DNA of 64,000 nucleotides from positions 3,534,001 through 3,598,000 of the forward strand of contig NZ_JACCFI010000001.1 of the NCBI RefSeq assembly GCF_013410355.1, in the 5' to 3' direction. The position numbers and the translations under genes are program-made. The notes under the pieces are model-generated. The model saw only the letters and a program-made list of their open reading frames with translations. It ran no database searches and was not told the DNA's origin. This document shows, in pieces, positions 50,311 to 58,052 of this stretch (positions are counted from its first letter, which is position 1; the number at the start of each line of letters is the position of its first letter). This stretch comes from Agromyces hippuratus (GTDB taxonomy: Bacteria; Actinomycetota; Actinomycetes; Actinomycetales; Microbacteriaceae).

Positions 50311-50796
50311 ATGGGCAAGGTCGTCGAGTTCACACGGGTCACGGGTTCGCAGACATCGCAGCAGAGGGCGCCCGGCCGAGGCGCCGCGAAACCGCTCTGG
50401 CGGCACGCGCTCGGCGAGGTGCTGCGCGGTGAACGGCTCGAGCAGGAACGGATCCTGACCGAGGTCGCCGCCGCGGCGGGCGTCTCGCCCCAGTACCTCT
50501 CCGAGATCGAGCGCGGTCGCAAGGAGCCCTCCTCCGAAGTGCTCGGCTCCGTCGCGGAGGCGCTCGGGCTCGACCTCGTCGACGTCGTCCAGCGCGTCGG
50601 CACCCTGCTCGGAGCGCGTCGCGAGACCGAGCGGCGCACCGCCGAGCAGCGGGAGCTCCTGCGCGTCGAGACGTCGTTCGCGTTCCGCGCCGATGCGGGC
50701 ACGCTCGTCGACCTCGGTCCGGAGCATCCGCTCGCCGCCGCGGCCGGCGCGAACTTCGCGCCGGCCGTCTCGGACTCCTACCTGCTCGCGGCGTAG
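50311..50796 (+). CDS. PopR/ClgR-like XRE regulator of clp genes
   Basis: This 161-residue regulator has the ClgR/PopR signature: LWRHALGEVLRGERLEQERI, a Cro-type HTH ending PQYLSEIERGRKEPSSEVL, and LGLDLVDVV. In Streptomyces such proteins activate clp genes and are degraded by ClpP through C-terminal alanines. This protein ends YLLAA, an ssrA-like tail. It is convergent with and overlaps by 19 bases the second of two clpP genes, its likely targets. TAGCCT lies 6 bases before the ATG (leaderless). Confidence 0.83.
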   Translation: MGKVVEFTRVTGSQTSQQRAPGRGAAKPLWRHALGEVLRGERLEQERILTEVAAAAGVSPQYLSEIERGRKEPSSEVLGSVAEALGLDLVDVVQRVGTLLGARRETERRTAEQRELLRVETSFAFRADAGTLVDLGPEHPLAAAAGANFAPAVSDSYLLAA

Positions 50797-51410
50797 GCGC
50801 CCGACGACGACCCCGCCACCTCGACCTGCGCCGTCAGCACGTGGTCGGCGAGGCCGTACTCGACGGCGGCGGCAGCCGGCAGGATGAGGTCGCGATCGGT
50901 GTCGTGCCGCAGCGTCATCGCGTCGCGCCCGGTGTCGGCGGCGAGTGCCGCCTCGAGCTCGGCCCGCACGCGCACCACCTCGTCGGCGTGCAGGATCAGG
51001 TCGGGGATCGTGCCGCGCCCCTGCGTCGACGGCTGGTGCAGCACGACGCGGCCGTGCGGCAGGATCGCCCGCATGCCCTTCGCGCCGCCGGCCAGGAGCA
51101 CCGCGGCAGGCCCGCCGGCCTGGCCGACGCACGTCGTCGCGACATCCGGCCGGATGTGCTGCATGGTGTCGTAGACCGCGAGCGCCGCGCCGGGCGAACC
51201 GCCGGGCGAGTTCAGGTACAGACTGATCGGCGTCTCGCTCGACTCCGATGCGAGGTGCAGGAACTGCGCGATGAGCACGTTGGCCACGCCGTCGTCGATC
51301 TCGGTGCCGAGGTAGACGATGCGCTCCGAGAGCAGCCGGCTGTAGACGTCGAGCGAGCGCTCGCTGTTGCCGCGCTTCTCGACGACGTAGGGGATCGTGT
51401 AACTGCTCAT
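50778..51410 (-). CDS. ClpP-like protein lacking the catalytic serine
   Basis: This 210-residue ClpP-fold protein retains SLYLNSPGGSPGAALAVYDTM and the catalytic His (Val-Leu-His125-Gln-Pro), with HDTDRDLIL around the catalytic Asp. The serine motif, usually GQAASMGA, reads GQAGGPAA, so the nucleophile position (residue 100, 25 residues before His125) is Gly. The protein is thus probably proteolytically inactive but able to form heteromeric rings with the intact ClpP upstream, which overlaps it by 4 bases (ATGA). This resembles ClpR of plastids and cyanobacteria in principle. Confidence 0.88.
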   Translation of the reverse strand: MSSYTIPYVVEKRGNSERSLDVYSRLLSERIVYLGTEIDDGVANVLIAQFLHLASESSETPISLYLNSPGGSPGAALAVYDTMQHIRPDVATTCVGQAGGPAAVLLAGGAKGMRAILPHGRVVLHQPSTQGRGTIPDLILHADEVVRVRAELEAALAADTGRDAMTLRHDTDRDLILPAAAAVEYGLADHVLTAQVEVAGSSSGAYAASR

Positions 51411-52048
51411 GAGGGAGCTCCTGTTCCGGTGCGGGCCTGCAGTCCCACCAGGGGCCGATCGCCCCCGGGGTACATCTCGCCGAAGCCGTCGGCGATGCGG
51501 TCGATGAAGCCGTAGTCGACGGCTTCGGCGGCGGTGTACCAGCGGTCGCGCAGCGAGTCCTCGGCGATGCGCTCGATGGGCTGGCCGGTGTTCTCGGCCG
51601 TGATGCCGAGCACCGTGTCACGGGTGTACCGCAGGTCGTCGGCCTGCAGTTCGATGTCGACCGCGGTGCCGCCGATGCCGGCGGAGCCCTGGTGCATGAG
51701 GATGCGCGAGTGCGGCAGCGCGAACCGCTTGCCCCGCGTGCCCGCCGAGAGCAGGAACTGGCCCGCGCTCGCCGCGATGCCCACGGCGATCGTCGACACG
51801 TCGTTCGGGATCGACCGCATCACGTCGGCGATCGCGAGCATCGCCGAGACGGAGCCGCCGGGCGAATTGATCCAGAAGCGGATGTCGCGGCGCGGGTCGT
51901 CGGCCGCGAGGGTCACGAGCTGCGCGCAGAGCCGGTTGCCGCCCTGCTGGTCGAGTTCGTCGCCGAGCACGATGATGCGCTCGTGGAAGAGCCGCCTCGT
52001 GAGCTCGGCGTCGATCGGATGGATCGGTGGGGAGTCGTGTTCGCTCAT
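51407..52048 (-). CDS. clpP: ATP-dependent Clp protease proteolytic subunit
   Basis: This 213-residue ClpP with an intact triad shows Ser94 in GIAASAGQF, His119 in HSRILMHQG and Asp in DSLRDRWY. INSPGGSVSAMLAIADVM is the oxyanion-strand region. It degrades proteins unfolded by Clp ATPases. It is coupled by ATGA to an inactive ClpP paralogue, so mixed rings are expected. The pair plus the PopR-like regulator resembles the clpP3-clpP4 locus of Streptomyces rather than the main clpP1-clpP2-clpX cluster. The ATG at 52048 (MSEHDSPP) is preferred over longer frames. Confidence 0.9.
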   Translation of the reverse strand: MSEHDSPPIHPIDAELTRRLFHERIIVLGDELDQQGGNRLCAQLVTLAADDPRRDIRFWINSPGGSVSAMLAIADVMRSIPNDVSTIAVGIAASAGQFLLSAGTRGKRFALPHSRILMHQGSAGIGGTAVDIELQADDLRYTRDTVLGITAENTGQPIERIAEDSLRDRWYTAAEAVDYGFIDRIADGFGEMYPGGDRPLVGLQARTGTGAPS

Positions 52049-52096
52049 GCACCCAGCGTGCGCGCGGCCGGCGCCGAGCGGGGCGGATGCCGCTGA

Positions 52097-52107
52097 CAGC
52101 AGTGCTG
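52097..52107. promoter_or_regulatory. palindrome upstream of the clpP pair
   Basis: CAGCA-G-TGCTG is followed by a second AGTGCT half-site at 52119-52124, about 50-75 bases before the clpP start. It is a candidate PopR/ClgR-like binding site, though I cannot match it to a published box. Confidence 0.35.
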
Positions 52108-52121
52108 CCCTGAGCGGAGTG

Positions 52122-52793
52122 CTACCCGAGTCGACGCATACGCCGCCAGATCGGCTCGTCGGCGGCCGCATCCGGTCGACCGAGCTGCAGGTCGAAATGC
52201 GGTTGCATCACGCCGTGCCAGTCGGCGGGCGTGCGCTGGCCCGCTCGTGCCGGCACGCCGAGGTTGGCCGCCGTCGCGGGCGACTCGCTGTAGGAGAAGA
52301 GCAGGGTGCCGAGCGAACCGATGAGGTACGTCTTGTTGAAGCCCTCTGGCCGCTCCTGCTGCAACTGGAAGTGGTGGAAGACGTAGCTCGCGAACATCTC
52401 GGGCCTGAGGAACGCGAGGCTTCCGACGCGGTCGGCGACCTCGCGGTCACCCCGCCACGATTCGGCGTCGACCGGCACGCCGTCATGGAAGACGTCGAGC
52501 ATCGGCACCGAACGGCGCAGCTCGTCGGAACCGGGGGAGGGCCAGGGCGCGAACAGCTCGGAGACCTCCGAGGGCCAATCCCAGGCGCGGGCGGGCGGCG
52601 CGGCCCGGGGTGCGCCGATGACCTCCGCGTAGAGGCAGACGTGCGCGTCGAGCGTGTACACCGAGACGTCGTGCATGCCGTGATCGATCCAGTACGAGGT
52701 CGCGGATGCCGCGGCCCACCAGGACTCGACCGCATCGACCGATTCGGCGTCGCGAAGCTTCGAATAGGACATGACTCGGGTGAGGGCTGGCAT
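52122..52793 (-). CDS. hypothetical protein
   Basis: This 223-residue soluble protein has aromatic-rich segments (SYWIDHGMHDVSVYTLDAHV, ASYVFHHFQLQQ, RRMRRLG at the end). No family motif was recognised. The start at 52793 (MPALTRVMSYSKL) gives a sensible N-terminus, but there is no strong ribosome-binding site. It lies 73 bases upstream of the clpP pair on the same strand. Whether it belongs to that transcript is unclear. Confidence 0.65.
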   Translation of the reverse strand: MPALTRVMSYSKLRDAESVDAVESWWAAASATSYWIDHGMHDVSVYTLDAHVCLYAEVIGAPRAAPPARAWDWPSEVSELFAPWPSPGSDELRRSVPMLDVFHDGVPVDAESWRGDREVADRVGSLAFLRPEMFASYVFHHFQLQQERPEGFNKTYLIGSLGTLLFSYSESPATAANLGVPARAGQRTPADWHGVMQPHFDLQLGRPDAAADEPIWRRMRRLG

Positions 52794-52906
52794 GGCTCGA
52801 CTTTCGATGGCGGGTCTCCGAAATGCTCGCATGCGCTCCGGGCGTGCGTGACATTTCGGGTCGTCGTCGTCGGCGAGCGCCCGGGTCGACATGCCAAAAT
52901 ATCCCG

Positions 52907-53851
52907 GTGACCCGCCTCAGCGACCCGACCGCGCATCACGCGACTCGTCGACGCATCCGGTGGCTGCCGGTCGCACTGGCCGTCGTCGCCGGTGTCGCCC
53001 TGCTCGCAGGGGTCGTGCTCGCCGCGATCTGGTTGCGTGCCCAGCCGGCGGTGCAGGAGTTCATCGCCCAGTATCCCGGCACGACACCCCTGCCCGACGG
53101 GGCGCCGGTCGGCATTCCCGCCTGGCTCGGCTGGCAGCACTTCCTGAACGCCTTCTTCCTCGTGCTGCTGGTGCGCTCGGGGCTGTTGCTGCGCAAGGGC
53201 GGCCGCCCGCCGGCACGGTGGGTGCGGAACAACGAGGGGCTCATCCGCACGAAGAACCCGCCGTGGAAGGTCAGCATCCACCTCTGGCTGCACTACACGG
53301 TCGACGCGCTCTGGGTGGCGAACGGCATCGTCTTCATCGTGCTGCTCTTCGTCACGGGGCAGTGGATGCGCATCGTGCCGACGAGCGGCGACATCTGGCC
53401 GAACGCCGTCTCCGCGGCACTGCAGTACGCCTCGCTCGACTGGCCGATCGAGCACGCCTGGGTGAACTACAACAGCCTGCAGGTGCTCAGCTACTTCGCG
53501 ATCGTGTTCGTGGTCGCCCCGCTCGCGGTCCTCACGGGTCTGCGGCTCTCGTCGGTCTGGCCGCAGCGGGCCGAGCGTCTGAACCGCGTCTATCCGGCGA
53601 AGCTCGCGAAGGCCGTGCACTACCCGGTGATGCTCGTGTTCGTGGCCTTCGTCGTCGTGCACGTCACGCTCGTGTTCGCGACCGGTGCGCTGCGCAACCT
53701 CGACGCGATGTTCGCGAGCCGCGACAGTGCGTCGTGGGTCGGATTCGCGATCTTCGCGGTGTCGCTCGCGGTCATGATCGGCGCCTGGTTCGCCGTGCGG
53801 CCGGCCGTGCTGAAGCCCCTCGCGAGCCGCATGGGCACCGTCACCCGCTGA
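52907..53851 (+). CDS. cytochrome b561/b6-like membrane protein
   Basis: This 314-residue protein has about five transmembrane helices. Histidines suitable for heme ligation are GWQHFLN, HLWLHYTVD, EHAW and KAVHYPVMLVFVAFVVVHVTL. It resembles the membrane cytochrome b subunits that pass electrons to exported oxidoreductases. No partner enzyme is adjacent. The GTG at 52907 (VTRLSDPTA) was chosen over the longer arginine-rich extension. Confidence 0.75.
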   Translation: MTRLSDPTAHHATRRRIRWLPVALAVVAGVALLAGVVLAAIWLRAQPAVQEFIAQYPGTTPLPDGAPVGIPAWLGWQHFLNAFFLVLLVRSGLLLRKGGRPPARWVRNNEGLIRTKNPPWKVSIHLWLHYTVDALWVANGIVFIVLLFVTGQWMRIVPTSGDIWPNAVSAALQYASLDWPIEHAWVNYNSLQVLSYFAIVFVVAPLAVLTGLRLSSVWPQRAERLNRVYPAKLAKAVHYPVMLVFVAFVVVHVTLVFATGALRNLDAMFASRDSASWVGFAIFAVSLAVMIGAWFAVRPAVLKPLASRMGTVTR

Positions 53852-53875
53852 GCAGTCGACCCGTCGCGTGACCGA

Positions 53876-53894
53876 TGAGGTAAGGCTCGCCTCA
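53876..53894. promoter_or_regulatory. DtxR/IdeR-type iron box
   Basis: TGAGGTAAGGCTCGCCTCA matches the classic TTAGGTTAGGCTAACCTAA at 14 of 19 positions and has symmetric TGAGG/CCTCA ends. It lies about 110 bases before the DUF1540 gene and 24 after the preceding stop, so it could control the DUF1540 gene in response to iron or manganese. Confidence 0.6.
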
Positions 53895-54006
53895 GAAGAA
53901 AACACCGTTGATCTGCGGAAATTCGTCCGCTCGCTGCTGCGTCTTCGACCCTCTCGGGCGTACCATCGCCCTATCGAACGGTCGTACACCGCACTGGGAG
54001 GTCACC

Positions 54007-54312
54007 ATGAGCATGACGCTCGACGAACTGCCCGCCGTCGCCGAATGCTCGGTGGCCGGATGCTCCTACAACGACCATTCGCATTGCCATGCCGCCGCGG
54101 TCACGATCGGCGGCTCGGTCGGCGATGCGGAGTGCGCGACCTTCATCCCGCTCGGCAAGAAGGGCGGGCTCGACAAGGTGATCACGCACGTCGGGGCGTG
54201 TCAGCGGGCGGAGTGCGTGCACAACGAGTCGCTCGAGTGCACGGCGGCCTCGGTGCGCATCGGTGCGGGGTCGACCGACGACGCCGACTGCCTCACCTAC
54301 GACCCGCGCTGA
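54007..54312 (+). CDS. tandem DUF1540 cysteine-rich protein
   Basis: This 101-residue protein has two DUF1540 modules. One is CSVAGCSYNDHSHCHAAAVTIG with a fourth Cys in AECATF. The other is CQRAECVHNESLECTAASVRIG with ADCLTY. The four-cysteine spacing suggests metal binding. The ATG at 54007 has GGGAGG upstream. The DtxR-like box in front suggests iron-dependent expression (inference). Confidence 0.85.
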   Translation: MSMTLDELPAVAECSVAGCSYNDHSHCHAAAVTIGGSVGDAECATFIPLGKKGGLDKVITHVGACQRAECVHNESLECTAASVRIGAGSTDDADCLTYDPR

Positions 54313-54315
54313 GCA

Positions 54316-55053
54316 TCACCACGCGACCGGCCCTGCGCGGTCGATGAACGTGCCCGATGCGGCATGCTCCGGCAGCGTCGCCGCGATGACGACGACACGC
54401 GCCGCCTCTTCGGCGGTGGTCGGCGCGTGCTCGCGGTTTCCGGGCGCGAGATCGGTCTGCACCCATCCCGGGCACACCGACGTCACCTTGAGCGGCGTGC
54501 CGGCGAACTTCTTGCTCAGTCCGATCGTCATGCTGTTCACCGCAGCTTTCGACGCCTGATAGGCGGGTACGACGCTCGAATAGAACGGCGAGCTCTCATC
54601 GGCCTGATCGCTCAACGACCCCATGGTCGATGAGACGTTGACGATGCGGCCGGCGTGGCTGCGGCGAAGCAGCGGCAGGAACTTCTCGGTCACGGTCGCC
54701 ACGCCGAGCACGTTCGTCTCGAAGGTGCGTGCGAACGCCCCGAGGTCGACGAACTCGTGCTCCGTCTGGACGGTTGCCTCGGGCAGGATGCCGGCGTTGT
54801 TCACCAGGATGTCGAGACGCCCGTGCCGGGCGTCGATCTGCTCGGCGGCCGCGCTCGCGCTCGCTGATGAGGAGACGTCGAGCTCCAGTGGTTCTGCGCT
54901 GAGGCCCTGTGCGATCAGGTCGTTGGCCGCCGTGCTGACCGCCTCGAGGTCGCGACCGGCGATGATGACGGTGGCGCCGGTGCGTGCAAGCGCGGTCGCG
55001 GTCGCGAAACCGAGTCCGCGATTCGCGCCGGTGACCAATGCGATGGTGCTCAT
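54316..55053 (-). CDS. short-chain dehydrogenase/reductase
   Basis: This 245-residue SDR has the cofactor motif VTGANRGLGFATA (7-19), LDILVNNAG, the catalytic Ser in IVNVSSTMGSL and the YQASK motif (Tyr/Lys), followed by VCPGWVQTDL. The Arg after the Gly motif and the Arg in IIAGRD suggest NADP(H). The substrate is unknown. It is transcribed from the MarR-side gap and lies 3 bases from the convergent DUF1540 gene. Confidence 0.88.
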   Translation of the reverse strand: MSTIALVTGANRGLGFATATALARTGATVIIAGRDLEAVSTAANDLIAQGLSAEPLELDVSSSASASAAAEQIDARHGRLDILVNNAGILPEATVQTEHEFVDLGAFARTFETNVLGVATVTEKFLPLLRRSHAGRIVNVSSTMGSLSDQADESSPFYSSVVPAYQASKAAVNSMTIGLSKKFAGTPLKVTSVCPGWVQTDLAPGNREHAPTTAEEAARVVVIAATLPEHAASGTFIDRAGPVAW

Positions 55054-55140
55054 GGATGGGCACGTCCTTCCTGACCGGCTGAGGTGCCGGGTCGAGTCGT
55101 GCTTCCGATCCTGCTCGCATCGACGATGGCGTTCCGGCGT

Positions 55141-55171
55141 GAATCGGACCTCGCGTGACGAGGTCCGATTC
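55141..55171 (-). terminator. terminator hairpin after the marR-like gene
   Basis: GAATCGGACCTCG (55141-55153) pairs perfectly with CGAGGTCCGATTC (55159-55171) around a 5-base loop. Confidence 0.72.
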
Positions 55172-55211
55172 CCGCTGGCGGGCGCTTGCCGGGTCGTCGG
55201 GCGATCGCCCG

Positions 55212-55733
55212 TCAGGCCACGACGTGGTCGACGGGGCCTTCGCTGAACTGGCACGACGTGGCTGAGAGGCGTGCCTCGGGGTCGAGCCGTGCGAGCACCG
55301 CGCCCGCGATCACGTAGAGCTGTTCGAGCTGCTCGGGCTCGAGGGCGTCGAGCACGTTGGCGCGCACGGTCTCGACGTGACCGGGTGCGGCTTCGGAGAT
55401 CAGGGCGAGCCCGGCCGGGGTGATCGTGGCGTTCGTCGCGCGCCGATCCTCGGGGCACGGGAACCGCTCGATGAGCCCGCGTTCCTCGAGGCGCCTGGCG
55501 ACGTGCGAGAGGCGGGGGAGCGTCGCGTTCGTGCGCGAGGCGAGCTCGGTCATCCGCATGGTGCGCGACGGTGCGGCGCCGAGCGCCATCAGTGCGCCGT
55601 ACTCGAAGTGCGTGAGCCCGGCGTCGCGCAGCAGCTGCGCATCGAGGGCGCCGGGCAGCAGCTCGGCGAGCGCCACGAGGCGCACCCAGGCGGCCGATTC
55701 CTCGGGCGCCAGCCACCGCGTGTCATCCGTCAT
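55212..55733 (-). CDS. MarR-family regulator
   Basis: This 173-residue regulator has the winged helix TRMTELASRTNATLPRLSHVARRLE-like region followed by the wing EDRRATNATITPAG. TAGACT lies 7 bases before the ATG (leaderless). It is divergent from an F420-type reductase gene and probably represses it and itself through the repeats between them. Its ligand is unknown. Confidence 0.88.
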   Translation of the reverse strand: MTDDTRWLAPEESAAWVRLVALAELLPGALDAQLLRDAGLTHFEYGALMALGAAPSRTMRMTELASRTNATLPRLSHVARRLEERGLIERFPCPEDRRATNATITPAGLALISEAAPGHVETVRANVLDALEPEQLEQLYVIAGAVLARLDPEARLSATSCQFSEGPVDHVVA

Positions 55734-55754
55734 GCCTGAGAGTCTACCGCATTG

Positions 55755-55801
55755 GTTGACGCAACAACTGAATGCGCGTACAGTGTTGGTTGTTGATACA
55801 A
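55755..55801. promoter_or_regulatory. MarR-type operator region
   Basis: GTTGACGCAAC (55755-55765) and TTGTTGATACAA (55790-55801) are two small inverted repeats 36 bases apart, centre to centre, in the AT-richer divergent promoter region. Confidence 0.5.
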
Positions 55802-55834
55802 GTAATCGCGTCGAACGGCGCGGGGAGGAACGAC

Positions 55835-56407
55835 ATGACGACCGTCAGCATCATCGGAAACGGCAACATGGGCACCGCGATCGGCGGCATCGTGGCCGCA
55901 GGCGGCAACACCGTCGAGTACATCGGGCGCGACGCCGCCCAGCAGATCACGGGCGACATCGTCGTGCTCGCCGTGCCGCACTTCGCGATCGACGAGATCG
56001 TGGCCGCGCGCGGCAGCGAGCTCGCCGGGAAGGTCGTCGTCGACATCACGAACCCGCTCGACTTCTCGACCTTCGACTCCCTCGTCGTGCCGGCCGACGG
56101 CTCGCGTGCGAGCGAGCTCGCCGCCGCGCTGCCCGAGGCGAAGGTGCTGAAGGCCTTCAACACGAACTTCGCCGCGACGCTCGCCGCGAAGACCGTCGGT
56201 GCGAACCCCACCACCGTGCTCATCGCCGGTGACGACGACGACGCGAAGCTCGCCCTCGCGGAGGTCGTGCGCGCGGGCGGCGTGAACGCCGTCGACGCCG
56301 GCCGCCTCTCGCGTGCCCGTGAGCTCGAGGCCGTCGGCTTCCTGCAGCTCACCCTCGCGGTGCAGGAGAAGGTCGGCTGGGACGCCGGCATCGCGCTCGT
56401 CGCGTAA
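55835..56407 (+). CDS. NADPH/F420 oxidoreductase-like protein
   Basis: This 190-residue Rossmann protein of the F420-dependent NADP reductase family has SIIGNGNMGTAIGGIVAAGG as the nucleotide-binding motif, VVLAVPHFAI, VVDITNPLDF and KAFNTNFAATL. It may link the F420 and NADP pools or act as a related reductase. GGGGAGGA precedes the ATG. Control by the divergent MarR-like protein is likely. Confidence 0.85.
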   Translation: MTTVSIIGNGNMGTAIGGIVAAGGNTVEYIGRDAAQQITGDIVVLAVPHFAIDEIVAARGSELAGKVVVDITNPLDFSTFDSLVVPADGSRASELAAALPEAKVLKAFNTNFAATLAAKTVGANPTTVLIAGDDDDAKLALAEVVRAGGVNAVDAGRLSRARELEAVGFLQLTLAVQEKVGWDAGIALVA

Positions 56408-56429
56408 CCCGGCGTGACGGTCTCCTGCG

Positions 56430-57251
56430 TCAGCCCTCGCTGCGCAGGTAGGCCAATTGCGCTCGAACGGATGCCTCGGCTGCACTGCGCACCGAGGCAT
56501 CCGTGTCGGCGTAGACGAGGTCGGTGACCGCAGCCGTCGACGCGTCCGCACCGAGCTCCCGCAACGCCGCCCGCACCTGGTCGAGGCGCTCCGCGCGGTG
56601 CGCGAGGTACGCGCGGCAGATCGCCGCGAGGTCGGGCAGCACCGGGCCGTGGCCGGGCAGCACGCCGACCGGCCCGGGCGTGCCGAGGGCCCGCAGCGCT
56701 TCGAGCGAGTCGAGGTACGGGCCGAGGGCGCCGTCGGGGTCGGCGATGATCGTCGTGCCGCGCCCGAGGATCGTGTCACCCGTGAGCACGGTGCCGAGGG
56801 CGCCGTCGCCGATGTCCGCGCCGACGAGCCGGTCGCCGGGCAGCGAGAGGCACACCGAGTCCGCCGTGTGCCCCGGGGTCGCGACCACGTCGATCTCGAG
56901 GCCGGCCGCTCGGATCCGCTCGCCGTCGACCAGCGGCGCCCCGGCCAGGCAGAACGCGGGGTCGATCGCGCGCACCGGGGCATCCGTCATGGCGTGGAAC
57001 GCGTCGAGCGACTCGGTGTGATCGGGATGGTGGTGCGTGATGAGCACGAGCTCGACCCGGCCCGCGCCGGCCAGCGCTGCGAGGTGCGTCGCGTCGGACG
57101 GCCCGGGGTCGACGACCACGATGCTCTCGGAGTCCGGGGCCCGCAGCACGTACGAGTTCGTGCCGTCGAGGGTCATCGGCCCCGCGTTGGGTGCCAGCAC
57201 GAGACGGGCGAACGCCGACACGCGATCGCCGACGGGGGGAGCCTGATCCAT
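56430..57251 (-). CDS. MBL-fold metallohydrolase
   Basis: This 273-residue metallo-beta-lactamase-fold hydrolase has the zinc motif HHHPDH (73-78), later ligands in ATPGHTADS and GVLPGHGP, and a C-terminal helical tail as in LACTB2-like members, which act as RNases or thioesterases. TACACT lies 6 bases before the ATG (leaderless). The last coding part holds a 13-base-pair hairpin (56467-56504). Confidence 0.86.
   Translation of the reverse strand: MDQAPPVGDRVSAFARLVLAPNAGPMTLDGTNSYVLRAPDSESIVVVDPGPSDATHLAALAGAGRVELVLITHHHPDHTESLDAFHAMTDAPVRAIDPAFCLAGAPLVDGERIRAAGLEIDVVATPGHTADSVCLSLPGDRLVGADIGDGALGTVLTGDTILGRGTTIIADPDGALGPYLDSLEALRALGTPGPVGVLPGHGPVLPDLAAICRAYLAHRAERLDQVRAALRELGADASTAAVTDLVYADTDASVRSAAEASVRAQLAYLRSEG
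56467..56504. repeat. inverted octamer hairpin inside the MBL gene
   Basis: ACGGATGCCTCGG (56467-56479) and CCGAGGCATCCGT (56492-56504) form a perfect 13-base-pair stem within the coding region, encoding DASVR and ASVR on the minus strand. Confidence 0.6.
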
Positions 57252-57307
57252 GCCGGAAGTGTATCCGCGCCGATGCGCGACGGCGCGCCGAGTCATAGTC
57301 TGAGGTG

Positions 57308-58048
57308 ATGAACAGCGAGCTGGAGTCACTGACGAACCCGGCGACCACCGGGGCGGCCGCGACCGTCGTGCTGTTGCGCGACGGCGAGCGCGGCCTCGAG
57401 GTGCTCCTCGCCGAACGACCCCGCGATCGCGGGTCCTTCCCCGGCGCCTGGGTCTTCCCGGGCGGCGCGGTCGACGAGGCGGATGCCGCGGGCGAGCCCG
57501 TCGACGGCATCGACGCCGCCCGCCGTGCCGCCGTGCGCGAGACCTTCGAGGAGGTCGGGCTCGTGCTCGACGGCGACGAGCTCGTGCCCTTCTCGCACTG
57601 GACCCCGCCCGAGAACGCCCCGAAGCGGCTCACCACGACGTTCTTCGCCGTGCGCGTGCCCGACGGCGACTTGCGGCTCGCGCCCGACGAGGTCGCCGAG
57701 GCCGCATGGCTGCGCCCCGCGGACGCGCTCGACCGGCACGCCGCCGGCAGCATGACGCTCTGGCCGCCGACGTGGGTGACCTTGCACGGGCTGTCGCACG
57801 CGGCATCCGTCGACGAGGCGCTCGCCGACCTCCGCAGCGGCGACGTGAAGCCGTTCGTCGGGAAGGTCGTCGACGAGGACCACATGATCCTCTGGCAGGA
57901 GGACGACGAGTACGTCGCCGAGCACAAGCGGGAGGCGCGCGACCCCTCGGTGCCCGACGACGGGCCCGATGCCGACGGCAATCGCCACCGCCTCATGATG
58001 GACCGGCTGCCGTGGATCTACGTCAACACCCTCGGCGCCGGATTCTGA
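57308..58048 (+). CDS. Nudix hydrolase
   Basis: This 246-residue Nudix protein has GSFPGAWVFPGGAVDEADAAG leading into the box REtFEEVGLVL and a long C-terminal extension with EDDEYVAEHKREARDPS. It resembles the family of larger Nudix proteins near MBL genes in actinobacteria. TAGTCT lies 6 bases before the ATG (leaderless), and a GTG one codon earlier is possible. It is divergent from the MBL gene across 56 bases in which both -10 elements lie. The next gene starts 4 bases after its stop. Confidence 0.83.
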   Translation: MNSELESLTNPATTGAAATVVLLRDGERGLEVLLAERPRDRGSFPGAWVFPGGAVDEADAAGEPVDGIDAARRAAVRETFEEVGLVLDGDELVPFSHWTPPENAPKRLTTTFFAVRVPDGDLRLAPDEVAEAAWLRPADALDRHAAGSMTLWPPTWVTLHGLSHAASVDEALADLRSGDVKPFVGKVVDEDHMILWQEDDEYVAEHKREARDPSVPDDGPDADGNRHRLMMDRLPWIYVNTLGAGF

Positions 58049-58052
58049 GCTC

